A stretch of DNA of 64,000 nucleotides from Clarkia xantiana subsp. parviflora (GCA_036873135.1 JAPTYO010000021.1:186001-250000); one strand, 5' to 3'. Counted from the first letter of the stretch, positions 43,203 to 54,635 are shown. Program-made: numbers and translations. The notes: generated by a model not told the origin, from the letters alone.

Positions 43203-45599
43203 TCAGTCAGAACCCTCGGGGGAGTCACCCTCACCCCCTGAAGCTGAACCGCCAGCGGAAATAGATGAGGAAGAGGAATCTGAGGTACCAATCTCCACAG
43301 GTGTAGCATCCACCTGGGCAGGGGCAGGCTCGTCTGCAACGGCAGCCTGACCCATCAGAACAGTCGCGTAGCCAGTGGCATATGGCCCAAAGTCACCAAG
43401 GTCACCAAAGGGGAACTGAGGATCAATCCGGTATATGTGATCAACCAGATACTCACCGAACTGGTTCATCTCCTGGGTGAGACGCGTGCTATAGTCGGCG
43501 GTGAAGGCAGAGGAGGCCTTGTATTCAGATACCGCGACAGCCCTCTCCTCCGCCCGACACTTAGTCTCCAACCTCCGCAGCTCCTCAGAATGGACAGATG
43601 CGGCAACCTCAGCTTCCCGGCGCAAACTGCCCACAGTGGTCTCAAGCAAGGACACCTGGTCCTGGAGCTCCTGCAGCCTCAAATCAGATATACGCGCCTT
43701 CTCGGCAGCAGTGGCGACCTCAGCCTTGAGAGAAACCTGGCTGTCTTCAAGGGTCTTCCTCTCGTCAGATAACTCGAGTACGAGCGAGGACATGTTCACC
43801 ATGTCAGATATGCCCTAACAATTCAAACAAGGGATGAATAACCGAAAGATAGACATTATGAAAGAAATAAGAGGAAAGCAAAGAACAACTTACAGGTGCA
43901 TAACGAGAAAGTACCCCTTGAACAAAGCGCCGAGTCTCCCCAGGAGACTTGGGTGGAGCAACACGATCCCCAGGGGGAACGGCACCGCGGAGTACGCGGA
44001 CACCAACCTCAGGAGTCCGCAAAGAGGAAGTGCTATCGAGGTGGAACTCCTTCAGACCAGCGAAGGGAGTCCACTCAGACCCAATAACATCTTCATCAGT
44101 CAGCCGTGCGAAATCCTTCCGACTTAAAGTCGGAGGCCCACCTACACAAGCAAAACAAGTCAAAGGATAGTATAAACATAGAAGGATCAGTAATAAGGTA
44201 GAGATCATACCTGAGGACCGTGCCCTCGGCTGGGGGGCAGGGGAACCACCACCAGCAGGTCCCTTCCCTTTGTCAGCTAGGGAAGGCACCTCTTCGACCA
44301 CCATCTCCTTATCACGAGATAGGGTCGGAGGACGAGCAGTAGGCGAAGCAGGATCCACAGCCTTCTTCCTCTTAGCAGCCGAGGCCCCGGCCTCAGAATC
44401 AGATCGCCGCGGCTTGGACTTGGAAGGTCCAGAATCTCTGCCAACGGAGACGACCCTCTCAGTCACCAAGGGGGAGTGCACTAGCAAGATAAGAAAAACA
44501 AGATAAGGAAAACATAAGTTATATCATAAAGAAGCAAATAGGAGAAAGCATACCAGAGGCCCCAGCCTTCTTCCCAGGCAGGGGGGATTTCTTCAAAGCA
44601 GAACTAGAAGGAGCCTTCCTCTTGCTCAGGTCAACAGGGGCTCCCTGCATGTTATAGGTTTTTCCATGAAACCAACCTACAAAGGAAGAGCAGAAGGTAA
44701 ATAAAGATGGAAAGACCAAGTGACATACCGAACCCCCGGAGTCAGGAGTCAGACTGATCCCGGCCTCGTAAAGATCCGTCTCAGTTATTAAAGACACGGG
44801 GCAGTAAGACCGGGTCCTGTTGCTCTCGTGAATGATCTTCATAGTCTTCAAATCATCCGAAGAGAACTCTCCAAAGGCAGGCCAACCATCGGACCGATCC
44901 TCATTCAGGACCGACCAAGTGACGTATCGGTCCGTAATGAAGAAGTAGTGCTTAGCCCAGTGACTGGCCGAATTGTCAATCTGGGTCACAAAACGGAGGG
45001 AGGTATCCCACTCAACTCCACTCAACCCGAAATCAGAGAATCGGGGATCTTTGAAGGTCGGATGGCGAGTTACGAAACTCGCAAACCCCACCCTCGTCCG
45101 GTACTGGAACCGATAGAAACATCGGAATAGAACGAGAGAGTACTTCCAGGAGTACCAATGGCACAATACCCGGAAGCCCACCCAGACGCGGAGGGCACTG
45201 GGGGCAAGGTTCACAGGAGAAATCCTGAAGAACCTGCTCAACTCTATAAGCTCGTCACAGTAAGGTAGCCTCAGCCCGAATCGGATCTGAGAGGGGTACA
45301 CGGCGACCTTCCCTATAGGAGGCTCCGTCGCCGTCCCGCGAGTATTCCCCAAGGAGGGGAGAAAAGGATACAAAGGCTCATCTAGGGGACTGATATCTCC
45401 TAGGGTGACATGTTCGTTGTAATCGGACCTAGTGATATGGTTCTCTGACAGAATAGCAAGACCTAAGGCAAAGATAACAAGAAACCCCAAAGCACGAATC
45501 AAATTTCGACTAATACCCCAAGGAAGGTCACGATACTAAGCTAGCAATAGGAAAGGAAGCAACGCGACTGAAAAGGAAGAGAAAGAGGAACTCACTCAT
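43203..45599 (-). CDS. A2 antisense gene, intron-containing, largely open
   Basis: ATG probably at 45599 (ATGAGTGAG), in an exon beginning at 45662 after an acceptor; an intron after the first codons is likely. The N-terminal domain (about 45440-44740: SDYNEHVTLGDISPLDEP, LRLPYCDELIEL, ALRVWVGFRVLC, HYFFITDRY, DLYEAGISL) resembles PF04195. A Lys/Ser-rich linker follows. Clear introns are 44553-44481, 44210-44142 and 43893-43815, all GT-AG. The middle exon has PPTLSRKDFARLTDEDVIG. The last exon is a coiled coil with NQFGEYLVDHIYRIDPQFP and a Ser/Gly-rich acidic end. I see no stop in these exons. A very short intron (about 52 bases) may separate the N-terminal domain from GWFHGKTYN; that junction is unresolved. 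Function unknown. Confidence 0.68.
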
Positions 45600-45662
45600 C
45601 CTTCGGAGAATACGGCGCCTCTGAAGAGTCTGCGTACGTGGACACCACCAAGAGTATAGTAC

Positions 45663-47083
45663 CTGCCACGACACGACAAATATCAAGATAAGAGAAATTT
45701 CTGAGGAACCGGAAATACCCCGACACTCAACCAACGACAACAACCGAGTCAAATAATTTTATCCAAGCCTAAGGTCGGGTTTTGGGAAAAAATTACCTTT
45801 ATACCCTCCAACAAAGATTAACACACCAACGGCGGCACGACATCAAATTCAAGACCGGGATAGCCCAATCGGACAAGAAACCATATCCGGACAACCGACA
45901 AACATTTTTCCCCAAAATCCACAACTACCAACGGCTATCTACGGTAATCCCACATTCAATCAAACATCGGCAATCAAGCATCGGCAATCAAGCATCGGCA
46001 ATCAAGCATCGACAATCAAATATCAACGATTCAAAAATCAACGTTTTACACGGTAATGGAAAAGAAAAGAGCGGACCTTCGGAAAACCCGACCCGATATG
46101 GTAAACGGGTCCGGAAATTGAAGTTTGAAGACCGCCGGAATCAGTTCTCCGCCGGAGCCTCGATTCTCCCGCCGCCGGAGTTGAATTTCGCCTAGCCCCG
46201 TCCTTCCCGCCGCCGTGGCTGTCCGCCGTAGCCACAGAAGGCCTCGCCGTCGCGAATAACGGCCTCCGCTGCCTCAGCCGTGGTCTGCACTGCCGTGGGA
46301 CGTCGCTCGCCGGAGGTCACGTCGCCGTTCGTCGGGGATTGGGACGTCGTCGTCAGCTGGGCCTCCTCTCACCGGAATCGCTGGTCGGATTTCTGTCTCG
46401 TGGTGGAAATTCCGGCCGGCCCTTACCTTGGGGGTGCTCTCCAACCTTTTCTTGCTCTCCAAGGGTAAGTGGAAAAGAAAGATGGTGGCTATGGTGACTC
46501 TTGGAGGTATTTTTCTAACTCTCTTCTTTTATGTTAAAAGGATGATAGGGTTTTTTAGGGGTTTTAATCACCACCATCCATCTAGCCTTAAGTAAAATCT
46601 AAGGGCCAAGGAAAGATCATCTTTTTTATCCCTTTCACCTATAGCTAAGTATATTCCCATACTTAGAAAAATTATCAAGATAGCTTTATTTTTGAGCATT
46701 TCATACTTAGGAAAATTTTTGGCCAAAATTAAAATTTCTCCTTATCTAGATGGAATCCCGGCACGAATTTGAAGCGTAAGTTGTTTAGTTGCATTCGTAT
46801 CACATCCCTGTGCAAGTTTGTATTTTTTGAGTATACACCTGTAGCAGAGATAAGTTTATTACTCCCGCCTCAGACGGACGTATGCCTAGGCACACGTCCG
46901 TGCTACTCTGACGTTTACAATTCCTCTATCTCATTAGACAGGGGGCAGAGTCAGAGGCACGCATCCATGGGTAAGCAGGCATTCAGACAAAGAAGGTAAA
47001 ATCCCGGTTTCAAATTGCGCGTGTCATACCATCCTAAAATAGAGTCAATCAAGGGTTAGGCCATTGGTTGACTCGGGGGCATG
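45663..47083 (-). promoter_or_regulatory. A2: leader and promoter of the antisense gene, polypurine tract
   Basis: Read on the minus strand: promoter-like region with AAACCCTA (46553-46546), then a GC-rich leader (about 46440-46050), then an AT-rich stretch ending in acceptor GTGGCAG at 45663. Within the AT-rich part a 17-bp unit (ATCGGCAATCAAGC) is repeated about four times at 45957-46020. GC-rich small ORFs (46038-46468) fall in the leader and are not supported as genes. The plus-strand polypurine tract ACTCGGGGGCATG (47071-47083) abuts the 3' LTR. Confidence 0.6.
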
Positions 47084-48060
47084 TGATGGATATACGCCCA
47101 ATTTGAACCCGTTGACTTCCAAACCGTTGTATTTTTATCGTCCCATTTATGATTTCCAATCGAAACTTCAACCCGGACACTTCGCGAGAACATCAACGGC
47201 TCGGACGGGGCCGAAGCGCCCGTCCGACGGAGGCGAACTCACCTAGGTGAGGTTGGGTGGCCACACCCGACCTCCCCTAGGGGAGATCGGGTCAGCCGAC
47301 CCGATCTCCCCTAGGGGAGATCGGGTTGGCCAACCCGATCTCTCCTAGGAGAGATCGGGTTGGCCAACCCGATCTCTCCTAGGAGAGATCGGGTCAGCCA
47401 ACCCGATCTCTCCTAGGAGAGATCGGGTCGGCCAACCCGATCCCTCCTAGGAGGGATGGGGTTGGCCAACCCCACCCTCCCTAGGAGGGGTTGGGTGCCC
47501 TCACCCAACCCCTACCCTCGGGGGTCGGATTCCTCCCCCCCCCAAGGGTCCCGACACCACTCTCAGACGCCCATGCTCGGTCCACTCCGCCTACCTCCTC
47601 CGAATCCTAAGGTCTTAATTATATACTTAAAGGTTAATTAATTGTGTTTAGAGGTTAACGATGTCATTAAGCCACCTTAATGACATCGTTGCCTATAAAT
47701 ACCCCACATTCACAACTCATTTGGACATCTTGGCTATTTGGATAATTTAGCTCTGACATCTCTCTAGCTTTATCTCTCTAGAAGTATAGTTCTGACTTAG
47801 GCATCGGAGAGGGTTCACCAGGCACCACCCCCCCCTCCTCCGTGTCTGGTATTGCCCCTTTTGCAGGGCAAAGGGAGAGAAGAAGAGAAGGAACCAAGGG
47901 CAAAGGGAGAGAAGAAGAGAAGGAACCAAGGGCAGAAGGAACGGAAGAAGGACATAGGAAAAGACAAGGCGACTTGAGAAGACCGGATCACACACACCCC
48001 CCCCTACAAGGAGTGGGATTAAAGCCGACACCCCGTTGACTGAGATCCCATAACTTAACA
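47084..48060 (+). repeat. A2 3' LTR (977 bp)
   Basis: Same length as the 5' LTR and no difference found by eye, including the palindrome array, C-tracts and 30-bp duplication. Confidence 0.95.
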
Positions 48061-48678
48061 AAGATGACCTAGGAGAAGGGTCCCGACAAAGGGAGTCCCG
48101 ACGAGGCAAGGTCCCGACAGAGTCGGTTCCGACAGTGGAGCTGGAAGCTCCCGATGAGAAGCCTTTGAGAAGGCCCCGATGATGAATCCCTGAGAATGAT
48201 TGGCCCTGTCACGATGACGAGGGGCCCCGAGCGGTGACACAACGAGATAACTCTGGAGTCCCCGACGGGAGTCGGGACTCGTTATCAGAGGATAAAGCCA
48301 AGATATGCGGGGCGTGACCGAGATACGCGGAACGTGGATTGAGATACACGGAGCGTGGCCGAGATACGCGGGGCATGGCTAAGATACGCGAGATCCTGTT
48401 CGAGATATGCGGGATACGGGCTAACCACCCCTAACGGTTCGCCAGGTACCTGAGACATCTCTTTGCCTATAAAAGGGCAGGAGATCATCTCAGAAAGACT
48501 TACGTTGAGTTGAATACACTCTGAGTTTATTACTTGCCAGTTATACGAGACACTCATTTAAGCATCGGAGAGAGATTCTGGGTCACCGCCCGGTCTATCC
48601 CCTCTTGCAGGATTGCGTGGAGCAAAGGAGCTAGGATTGCCGTCAAAGTCCGTACCGGAGTTCCACCGTGATCCAACA
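48061..48678 (+). repeat. B2 3' LTR, remaining part
   Basis: Begins with the right TSD AAGAT of A2 (48061-48065), continues GACCTAGGAGAAGGG as in the B2 5' LTR, and ends ATCCAACA before B2's right TSD GAGGC (48679-48683). Confidence 0.95.
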
Positions 48679-50333
48679 GAGGCGAGCCCCTTCGATATGC
48701 CTTGGCCTTAACGTTTAGGGCCACCAACAATGAAGCTGAATATGAGGCTCTCATCATCGGCCTTAAGATTGCCAAAGGAACGGGAGTTGGTCACTTAAAG
48801 GTGAAGTGTGATGCTAGCCTGATTATGAACCAAGTCCAGGGGCGATACGAAGCAAAGAGCCCGATGATGAAAAAGTACCTTCGTGAGGTGCAAACCTTGA
48901 AGGAGAGTTTCAAGAGCTTCGATATTGAGGCGATCCCGAGGGAGGATAATGTGGAAGCAGATGCCTTGAGCAAGTTCGCCTTGGGGGCACCCCTCGATGA
49001 AAGTCGGAAGGTGCACTTCTTAGAGAAGGTGATCCCGTCAGACGCCGATCAATCGGAGGTATGTGCTATCGAGACCGGATCGGAGGAGCCCACTTGGATG
49101 ACCCCGATAGTCGCGTACCTGACTACGAGGGCAGTCCCCGATGATGAAGTAGCAGCCGGCAAATTACGCCGAATCGCAGTCAATTATGTGATGGTTGACA
49201 ATCAGCTGTATAAAAAGGGGTATTCAACTCCTTCAACTCCTTACTTGAAATGTGTGGCTGAGCCCGATACAGATCGGATCCTTAGGGAGGTGCACGAAGG
49301 ATACTCGGCTTGTCATGAAGGTGCCCGATCCGTCGTGAGGAAAGTGCTGAACCTGGGCTATTACTGGCCCTCGATGAACAAGGAGGCAACGATGCTAGTC
49401 CGATCCTGTGACGCTTGCCAGAGGTACGCCCCGAATATCGTGGTTCCAGCTGCAGATCTGACGTCCATCAAGAGTGATTGGCCCTTCGCGCAATGGGGAA
49501 TCGATTTGGTGGGACCCCTTCCAATTGCAAAAGGTCAGTGCCGATATTTGCTTGTGGCTATTGATTTTTCTCGAAGTGGATAGAGGCTAAGGCATTGGCC
49601 AAGACAACGGGGAGTCATATCCTCAAATTCCTCCATACCCATATTATATCCAGATACGGGATCCCTAAGGTTTTGATCAGTGATAACGGCCCTCCGTTTA
49701 ACGGGGTCCAGTGGAAGGAGTGCCCTGAGGAACTGAAAATTGAGCATCGGACAGCCTCTGTCCATCATGCTCAAACCAATGGACAGGTGGAGTCAGCCAA
49801 CAGGATCGTGAAGGATGGCCTGAAGAAGAGGGTCCATGCCTTGAAGGGCAAATGGGACGAGCTGGAAAATGTGCTTTGGGTTGTCATAACAACACCCAAA
49901 CGATCGACTGGGGAGACTGCGTTTGGCCTTGTTTATGGCACGGAAGCAGTCGCTCCCATTGAAATAGCTGTGGCATCCCATCGGACGAGGTATTATGAAC
50001 CTCTGTCGAATGATGAAATGAGGCGTCTGGACTTGGACTTGGTCGAAGAGAAGAGGCGGAATGCCGAGGAGGCCCAGGCTCGGATACGCTTGGCAACGGC
50101 CCGAATATTACAATCGGCGAGTCATGTCTCGACAGTTCTTTGTCGGGGAACTGGTCTGGCGTCGGAACGAATTTACCCTTTTGGATTGGATCAACAAGAT
50201 GTCACCAAAATGGGAAGGACCTTATAAGGTCATGGGGATGCCAGCTCGAAATGCGTACAAGTTGGAAGACCTCGATGGCAATGTGTTGAAGCATTCTTTT
50301 AGTGGTGAACACTTGAAGAAATGTCATGCCTAA
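48679..50333 (+). pseudogene. pol: C pol, 3' part (second RNase H end and integrase; broken)
   Basis: Continues the reading interrupted at 26605: EPLRYALALTFRATNNEAEYEAL (second RNase H), KCDASLIMNQVQGRYEAKS, then integrase with the zinc region (HEGYSACHEGARS, CDACQRYAPN) and WGIDLVGPLP. A deletion at about 49567 (ATTGATTTTTCTCG, where B1 has ATCGATTATTTTTCG) shifts the frame. The catalytic core continues at 49595-50100 (ISDNGPPFNG, NGQVESANRIV), then an insertion near 50105 shifts it again. The C-terminus (RQFFVGELVWRRNEF, KWEGPYKVMGMPA) ends at TAA 50333. One original target-site copy is counted twice because of the TSD. Confidence 0.9.
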
Positions 50334-50334
50334 T

Positions 50335-50657
50335 ATTAGTCGCCTTTAGTGGTGCAAGTTGTTTATCGTTTTGATTTGATATAAACAGGTTTTGAGCCAT
50401 CAATGAATAAAGAGGTTGCTTCCGATTAAATCGCCTTAAGTGGTGTGGATAAATCGCCTTAAGTGGTGTGGTTAAATCGCCTTAAGTGGTGTGGTTAAAT
50501 CGCCTTAAGTGGTGTGGTTAAATCGCCTTAAGAGGTGTTGTTAAATCGCCTTAAGCGGTGTGGTTAAATCACCATACGTGGTGTGGTTAAATCGTCTTAA
50601 GTGGTATGGTTAAATCACCTTAAGTGGTGTGGTTAAATCACCTTAAGTGGTGTTGGT
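50335..50657. repeat. C tandem hairpin array
   Basis: About twelve units of 22-23 bp, AAATCGCCTTAAGTGGTGTGGTT. Most keep CGCC/GGTG; several have CACC/GGTG, a compensated change of the wobble pair. It is shorter than the arrays of B1, B2 and D. A stretch at 50360-50425 contains ATAAAGAGGTTGCTTCCGATT, also found in B1, B2 and D beside their arrays. Confidence 0.82.
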
Positions 50658-50659
50658 CC

Positions 50660-52449
50660 GCCATTTCCTGTGAAAAAGAAAGGAATCGGTTAGTACATGA
50701 GAATATTTTACCTTATATACTAAGTGTAAAAACAGGAAGCCTTACCTCCACGCGGCGAACGGCCATTTCGCGAATGTCCGTGTGGATTTCCTCCCGAGCT
50801 AAGGAGAGCGGAAGCTTTAGAGATGGCGGAACTGAACCTGCCAACAAGTGCAGACCCAGTTCCGGTGGTGCATCACCCCGACGAAGCGGGACCCCTTGCA
50901 ATGACTCGATCGGGGTCCAAGGAGCCGCCGCCTGGTCGGGGGTGTAGAGCTGATAGAAACTCCCGTCTAAGGGGAGAGGGGGGAAGGACAACCTGAGTGT
51001 CGGAGGTGTGGGCCTCCGAGCCGCCGTGAGACCCAGTCGTCCCTTCAGGAGTCAGGCTCAGATCCGGCGAATGCTGTTGTGTCGGGGAAGATGGAAGCAG
51101 CCCTTCGGGAGTCGGCTCCAACGGGATCTGCCTCACCCCCGGACGACGAATCAGGGCTGGACCTTCGCTCACCTCCTCGGAAGAATGAGAAACGTCCAGG
51201 TCAACCACCCAACGGAACTGACCGTCCGTCGGGACATCTTCAGTCCCCGGTCCTCTCGGGGCAAGAAGGGGAAGGAGGGGCTCTCTGACCTGAGCATCGG
51301 AGGGTGGCACCCCCGCTGAAGCTCCAGCTCCCGATTGACCTGCAGCTGGAGGACGAGAAGATTTAGAAAGATAGTCAGGGAGTTAATCGGGATCCTTACA
51401 CCAAATGACGCGACGAGAGAAATACTGGTCTTTCCCGTAATAGTTGTAATAACCCGCTTTAAGGATGCGGGGAGTTTCTCCTTGCAGGATGTGGTTGATC
51501 CCTTCGATTCTGGCTTTCTTATCGGAGGGGATTAACTCCTCGGGAATACGTTTTTTGTATAATCGGATGGCTAATCGGAGCTGCTTACCTTCTTCGGGAG
51601 TCTGGGTGTTGAAGATCCTCTCCATCTTGTCCACCCGGGCCCGCTTGACCTCCTCCGTAGATGGAGGTGCCGATGAGGAGGCGGCCCTCTTCGAGGACTT
51701 CCTCTTCCGCGCGGGACGTTGGACGGCATCGGTCTCAGCCTGCTTAAGCATGATATTGGTCAGCATTGATACCTTCCTAGCTGCAAAGACGAAAACAAAG
51801 GTGCAATTAGAATATTACCCGACCTTTGGCGACCTTCCAGGTGTCACCATTCCAGCTATCTCGGGAGAGCTGCGTCTTGCTCCATTTGGGCATCCGCGGG
51901 TAGAAGGCACAGACCCCGACATCGTTGCACTTCATGCCATAGAAGGTCTGGAAAATTCGGAGGCTATAAGTCCACTGTTGGCGGAGGCAAATGACATGGA
52001 AGGCGTTCCACACACGGATGGCGTGGGGGGAAAAAGTAGTCGGATGTGTTTTGTAATAATCACACATCTCGACTAGATCCCCACAGAAAGGGAATCGGAT
52101 CCCCGCTGATACTTGCCCGGTGGAGACAAATACCTCCCCTTCCCGGGGACGAGTGACCATAGGGTCGCTCGGGATGCGAGGGCGAGGATAGGGGTAGCGA
52201 GGTTCCCAGGTGGAAGTGATACATCCCTCCCGGAGAGCTTCTTCATAGGCGTTTTTCGAAATCTCATTACAACCATAATCAAACTTGAAGGACTTTCTCC
52301 CCCCAGAACTGGATTCACCGTCTGGAAAATGATCACGGCAAGAAAAGGCACAGTTGATTTTTGGAAAAGTCCGGGTAATTTGATTGAGATAAAAGAAAAA
52401 CTATGCTAACAGTTTTTTCGGAATCGGAGGAGGAAATCTTACCAAACAT
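50660..52449 (-). pseudogene. C antisense gene, truncated by deletions
   Basis: Exon 1 is ATGTTTG (52449-52443). Intron 1 is 52442-52322. Exon 2 (PF04195-like: GIRFPFCGDLVEMC, YPRMPKWSKTQLS) stops at about 51830, where roughly 250 bp present in B1 and B2 are missing. Exon 3 (51770-50746) has ARKRKSSKRA, GYYNYYGKDQYFSRR and the Pro/Ser-rich region with breaks. Last intron 50745-50668. The coiled-coil final exon is missing: after GAAATGGCGGAC the sequence passes straight into the repeat array. It cannot encode the full protein. Confidence 0.78.
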
Positions 52450-52948
52450 GCTGAATCGGGGAAGAAAAGATGATCCTGACGGTCGGATATCCTGGTTGCC
52501 GGAGCGTTGATCAGAAATCAGAAAGGAGAGCTTGAGCTTTTGAAATTGCAGAGGATGAAGCGGTGAAGGAGAAATGAATAGTGCCAGGATTTGGGGGTTT
52601 TATAGGAGAGAAGATAGCCGAAGAGACGTTGCAATCCGGACCGTTTAAGATGAAACGCTTCAACCTGAGTCGTTGAGACGCTAGCGACAAAACGGCTAAA
52701 AAGTGCTTTTTAAGAAAAAGCAGACACGGGTACCCAAGCCGTCGCTTCATCACCAGTGCATTTAATAGTTGAGTAACCGAGAAATCTTTTCGGATTTGGT
52801 GGTTATCCTCAGAATATCGGGGAATCTTGGATGAGGAGATCCGCTTCAGAAGATTTTTTGTAAAGTTAAAAGCCTCCGATGCCAATATCGGGAGGTCCGG
52901 AGTTGGAAGGCACGACGAACTGTAAGTCCCTCATGTCTTGGGGGCAAA
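52450..52948 (-). promoter_or_regulatory. C: antisense-gene promoter and polypurine tract
   Basis: Non-coding. Minus-strand CCTATAAAACCCCC (TATA at 52604-52598) lies about 150 bases before the antisense ATG. The polypurine tract GTCTTGGGGGCAAA (52935-52948) precedes the 3' LTR. Confidence 0.72.
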
Positions 52949-53600
52949 TGATGGGTTTCGATATAGCCGTTAGGCCCATTAACGACGAGTAAACGGTGAA
53001 GTAGGCCCACTGGGCTCCAAAAGTGGCCTAGAGGGCCAATATGAGGGGTCTCGACAAGGTCGGTCCCGACATATGAGCTGGACGCTCCCGATGAAATGCC
53101 TTTGAGTAGGCCCCGATGAAATGCCTTTGAGTAGGCCCCGTTGTTGAATCCCTGAGGATGTTGGCCCTGTCCCGATGACGAGGGGCCCCGAGCGGTGACC
53201 AAAGGAGATAACTCTGGAGCCCCCGACATCCGTCGGGACTTGCCACCAGAGGATGAGGCCGAGAAACACGCTCACTATCAGCGTAGGGGGGAATTGGCCT
53301 GAAAAGACGGAACGTGGGCAAGTGGCCGAGATAAATGGAACGTGGGCTAACTGCCCCTGGCAGTTATCGCGACAGGTAACTGGGGTAACTCCTCCCCTAT
53401 ATAAAGGAAGGAATTACCTCAGGTCTGACACATTCACATACTGATATACACTGATACTTGCCTACATCGAGATACTCATTTAAGCATCGGAGAGGGATTC
53501 TGGGTCACCGCCCGGTCTATCCCTTTTTGCAGGATTACTTGGAGCAAAGGAGTTCAGACTTCCGTCAAAAACGTACCGGAGTTCCAACTGTGATCCAACA
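52949..53600 (+). repeat. C 3' LTR (652 bp)
   Basis: TGATGGGTTTCGATATAGCC to TGTGATCCAACA. It differs from the 5' LTR by a 25-bp tandem duplication (CCGATGAAATGCCTTTGAGTA..., near 53100) and about 16 substitutions. Right TSD GGGGG at 53601-53605. Confidence 0.93.
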
Positions 53601-53605
53601 GGGGG

Positions 53606-53738
53606 TACAGGCTGTCTTCTCTGATTGTTCGTTGCCTACCGTCCCCCAGTGGACGGTCGTCTCTTGATGGCAGGTTGTTAGTCATATATCGTGTGATTGC
53701 CAGGCTTTTTCTATTCAAAGCCCACGGACGGCGCCAAG
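53606..53738 (-). pseudogene. gag: A1 gag start and primer-binding site
   Basis: On the minus strand TTGGCGCCGTCCGTGGGC (PBS, about 53737-53720) is followed by the gag ATG at 53685-53683 (MTNN...), equivalent to MTNS of A2. The reading stops after about 26 codons where C is inserted and resumes at 21995. Confidence 0.78.
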
Positions 53739-54073
53739 TGTTAAGACGTGCCCTCGGGTTGATGACTTTCTAACCCAAGTGGCACTTCTCACGAGTTGTT
53801 CGCTCTTTTCTCTGATCATTCTTGCTTGTCGGTCTGATTTGTTCCTTCGCTTCCTGATGACCTGCACGAATGGCAATACCGAGCACGGAGAGGGGGGGTG
53901 GTGCTCGGTGAACCCTCTCTGATGCTTAAGTAAGTCTGAGTTCTCTAGAGAGATAAAAACCTAGAGAGAAGGCAGAGCTAAACGTGCAAAGATGTAAACT
54001 TGTTGGAATGAATGGAACTTATGGAGTATATATAGGCAACGGTTTCATTAAGGTGGCTTAATGACACTGTTAA
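53739..54073 (-). repeat. A1 5' LTR, 3' portion
   Basis: On the minus strand it ends CTTAACA next to the PBS. It keeps landmarks of A-family LTRs: TATATATAGGCAACGG TATA-like region on the plus-strand reading (54030-54045), AAGCATCAGAGAGGG motif and the GTCATTAAG...CTTAATGAC palindrome. U5 differs strongly from A0 and A2, which marks a separate subfamily. It is cut at 54074 by E; GTTAA (54069-54073) is E's presumed left TSD. Confidence 0.78.
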
Positions 54074-54635
54074 TGTTGGATTACGGGGACGTAATACTAC
54101 GGAATGCTAAACGTGTACTAGCAAGAAATCTAATCTACGTAGCAGAATTAGTACACATACCTTTTAGCTTTCTTGGCCAAGAACGATGTGGAGGGAGTTC
54201 TGATCCTCCGGTCGGAACCACGTGCAAGTTCTTCATTAGAAAAAGTCACACGCGATGTACCTCCACAACAAGACCTCTGATCGATTCTTCAATGGAGATG
54301 GAACCTCAGACTAGATGTGATGGTGCCGAAATTTAACTAAGGGAAACAAGTGTTCTCAATGGAGATCCTTGTTATTATGAATGAGTGTATAAACCCTTAG
54401 CAGACACCCCTATATATAGTATTGGTGGAGTTGCCAAAAGGCAACTCCAACCAATGTGGTATAGGGTGGCCAGCCGAATTGCATGTATAAGGGGGAGGCC
54501 CAATTTTGGGCCTCCCTTGTCAATTACTAATTGGATTTGGCCCAATTAGCCCAGACTGACAATTACCTAATTAACTTAGGTAATTCCCTTAATTAACGGG
54601 CTCCTATTACGGCGCCACGTCACCATATGCTAACA
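54074..54635 (-). repeat. E LTR (562 bp)
   Basis: TG...CA ends, with a minus-strand TATA region ACTATATATAGGGG (about 54423-54410) followed by a leader-like stretch. The inverted repeats GGAGTTGCC/GGCAACTCC and GGGAGGCCC/GGGCCTCCC lie in U3. Confidence 0.62.

Larger units (their letters stand above)
37269..48060 (+). mobile_element. A2: young non-autonomous A-family element (Gag-protease-Gag')
   Basis: 977-bp LTRs at 37269-38245 and 47084-48060 look identical. TSD AAGAT (37264-37268 and 48061-48065). Interior: PBS, one open 1,093-codon ORF with Gag, protease and a second partial Gag (38297-41578), hairpin arrays (41838-42715), antisense gene (minus, 45599-43203), leader region and polypurine tract. 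There is no RT, RNase H or integrase anywhere between the LTRs, so reverse transcription and integration must be supplied in trans. It is the youngest insertion in the window. Confidence 0.95.
26606..48678 (+). mobile_element. B2: Tat-type element inserted in C, interrupted by A2
   Basis: 5' LTR 26606-27312; the 3' LTR starts at 37183, is cut at 37268 by A2 and ends at 48678. TSD GAGGC (26601-26605 and 48679-48683). Without A2 the element is about 11.3 kb. Gene order equals B1. The LTRs differ at roughly 1-1.5% of positions by eye plus a 9-bp duplication in the 5' copy. The sense ORF has six stops and two frame breaks, while the antisense gene is open in all recognised exons. Confidence 0.95.
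22002..53600 (+). mobile_element. C: Tat-type element, interrupted by B2
   Basis: 5' LTR 22002-22628 and 3' LTR 52949-53600, TSD GGGGG (21997-22001 and 53601-53605). The interior is split by B2 at 26605/48679. Order is as in B1: gag-pol, hairpin array, antisense gene, polypurine tract. The LTRs differ by about 16 substitutions plus a 25-bp duplication in the 3' copy (about 2.5-3% by eye). That makes C older than B2 inside it. Both genes are heavily damaged. Confidence 0.93.
1844..54073 (-). mobile_element. A1: old A-family element, interrupted by B1 and C
   Basis: Reading the minus strand, A1 consists of: 5' LTR (54073 to 53739, cut by E), PBS and gag start (53738-53606), [C inserted], gag-protease-gag' (21995 to about 18100), hairpin array (17810-17226), [B1 inserted], antisense gene (plus strand 3316-5801), leader region, polypurine tract, and 31 bp of 3' LTR (1874-1844, cut by A0). 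Order and content match the intact A2. Removing B1 and C, with their TSDs TATCC and GGGGG, restores continuity. Proteins are clearly diverged from A2, and the right LTR differs strongly from the A0/A2 LTR, so A1 represents a separate subfamily. All its genes are broken. Confidence 0.85.
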
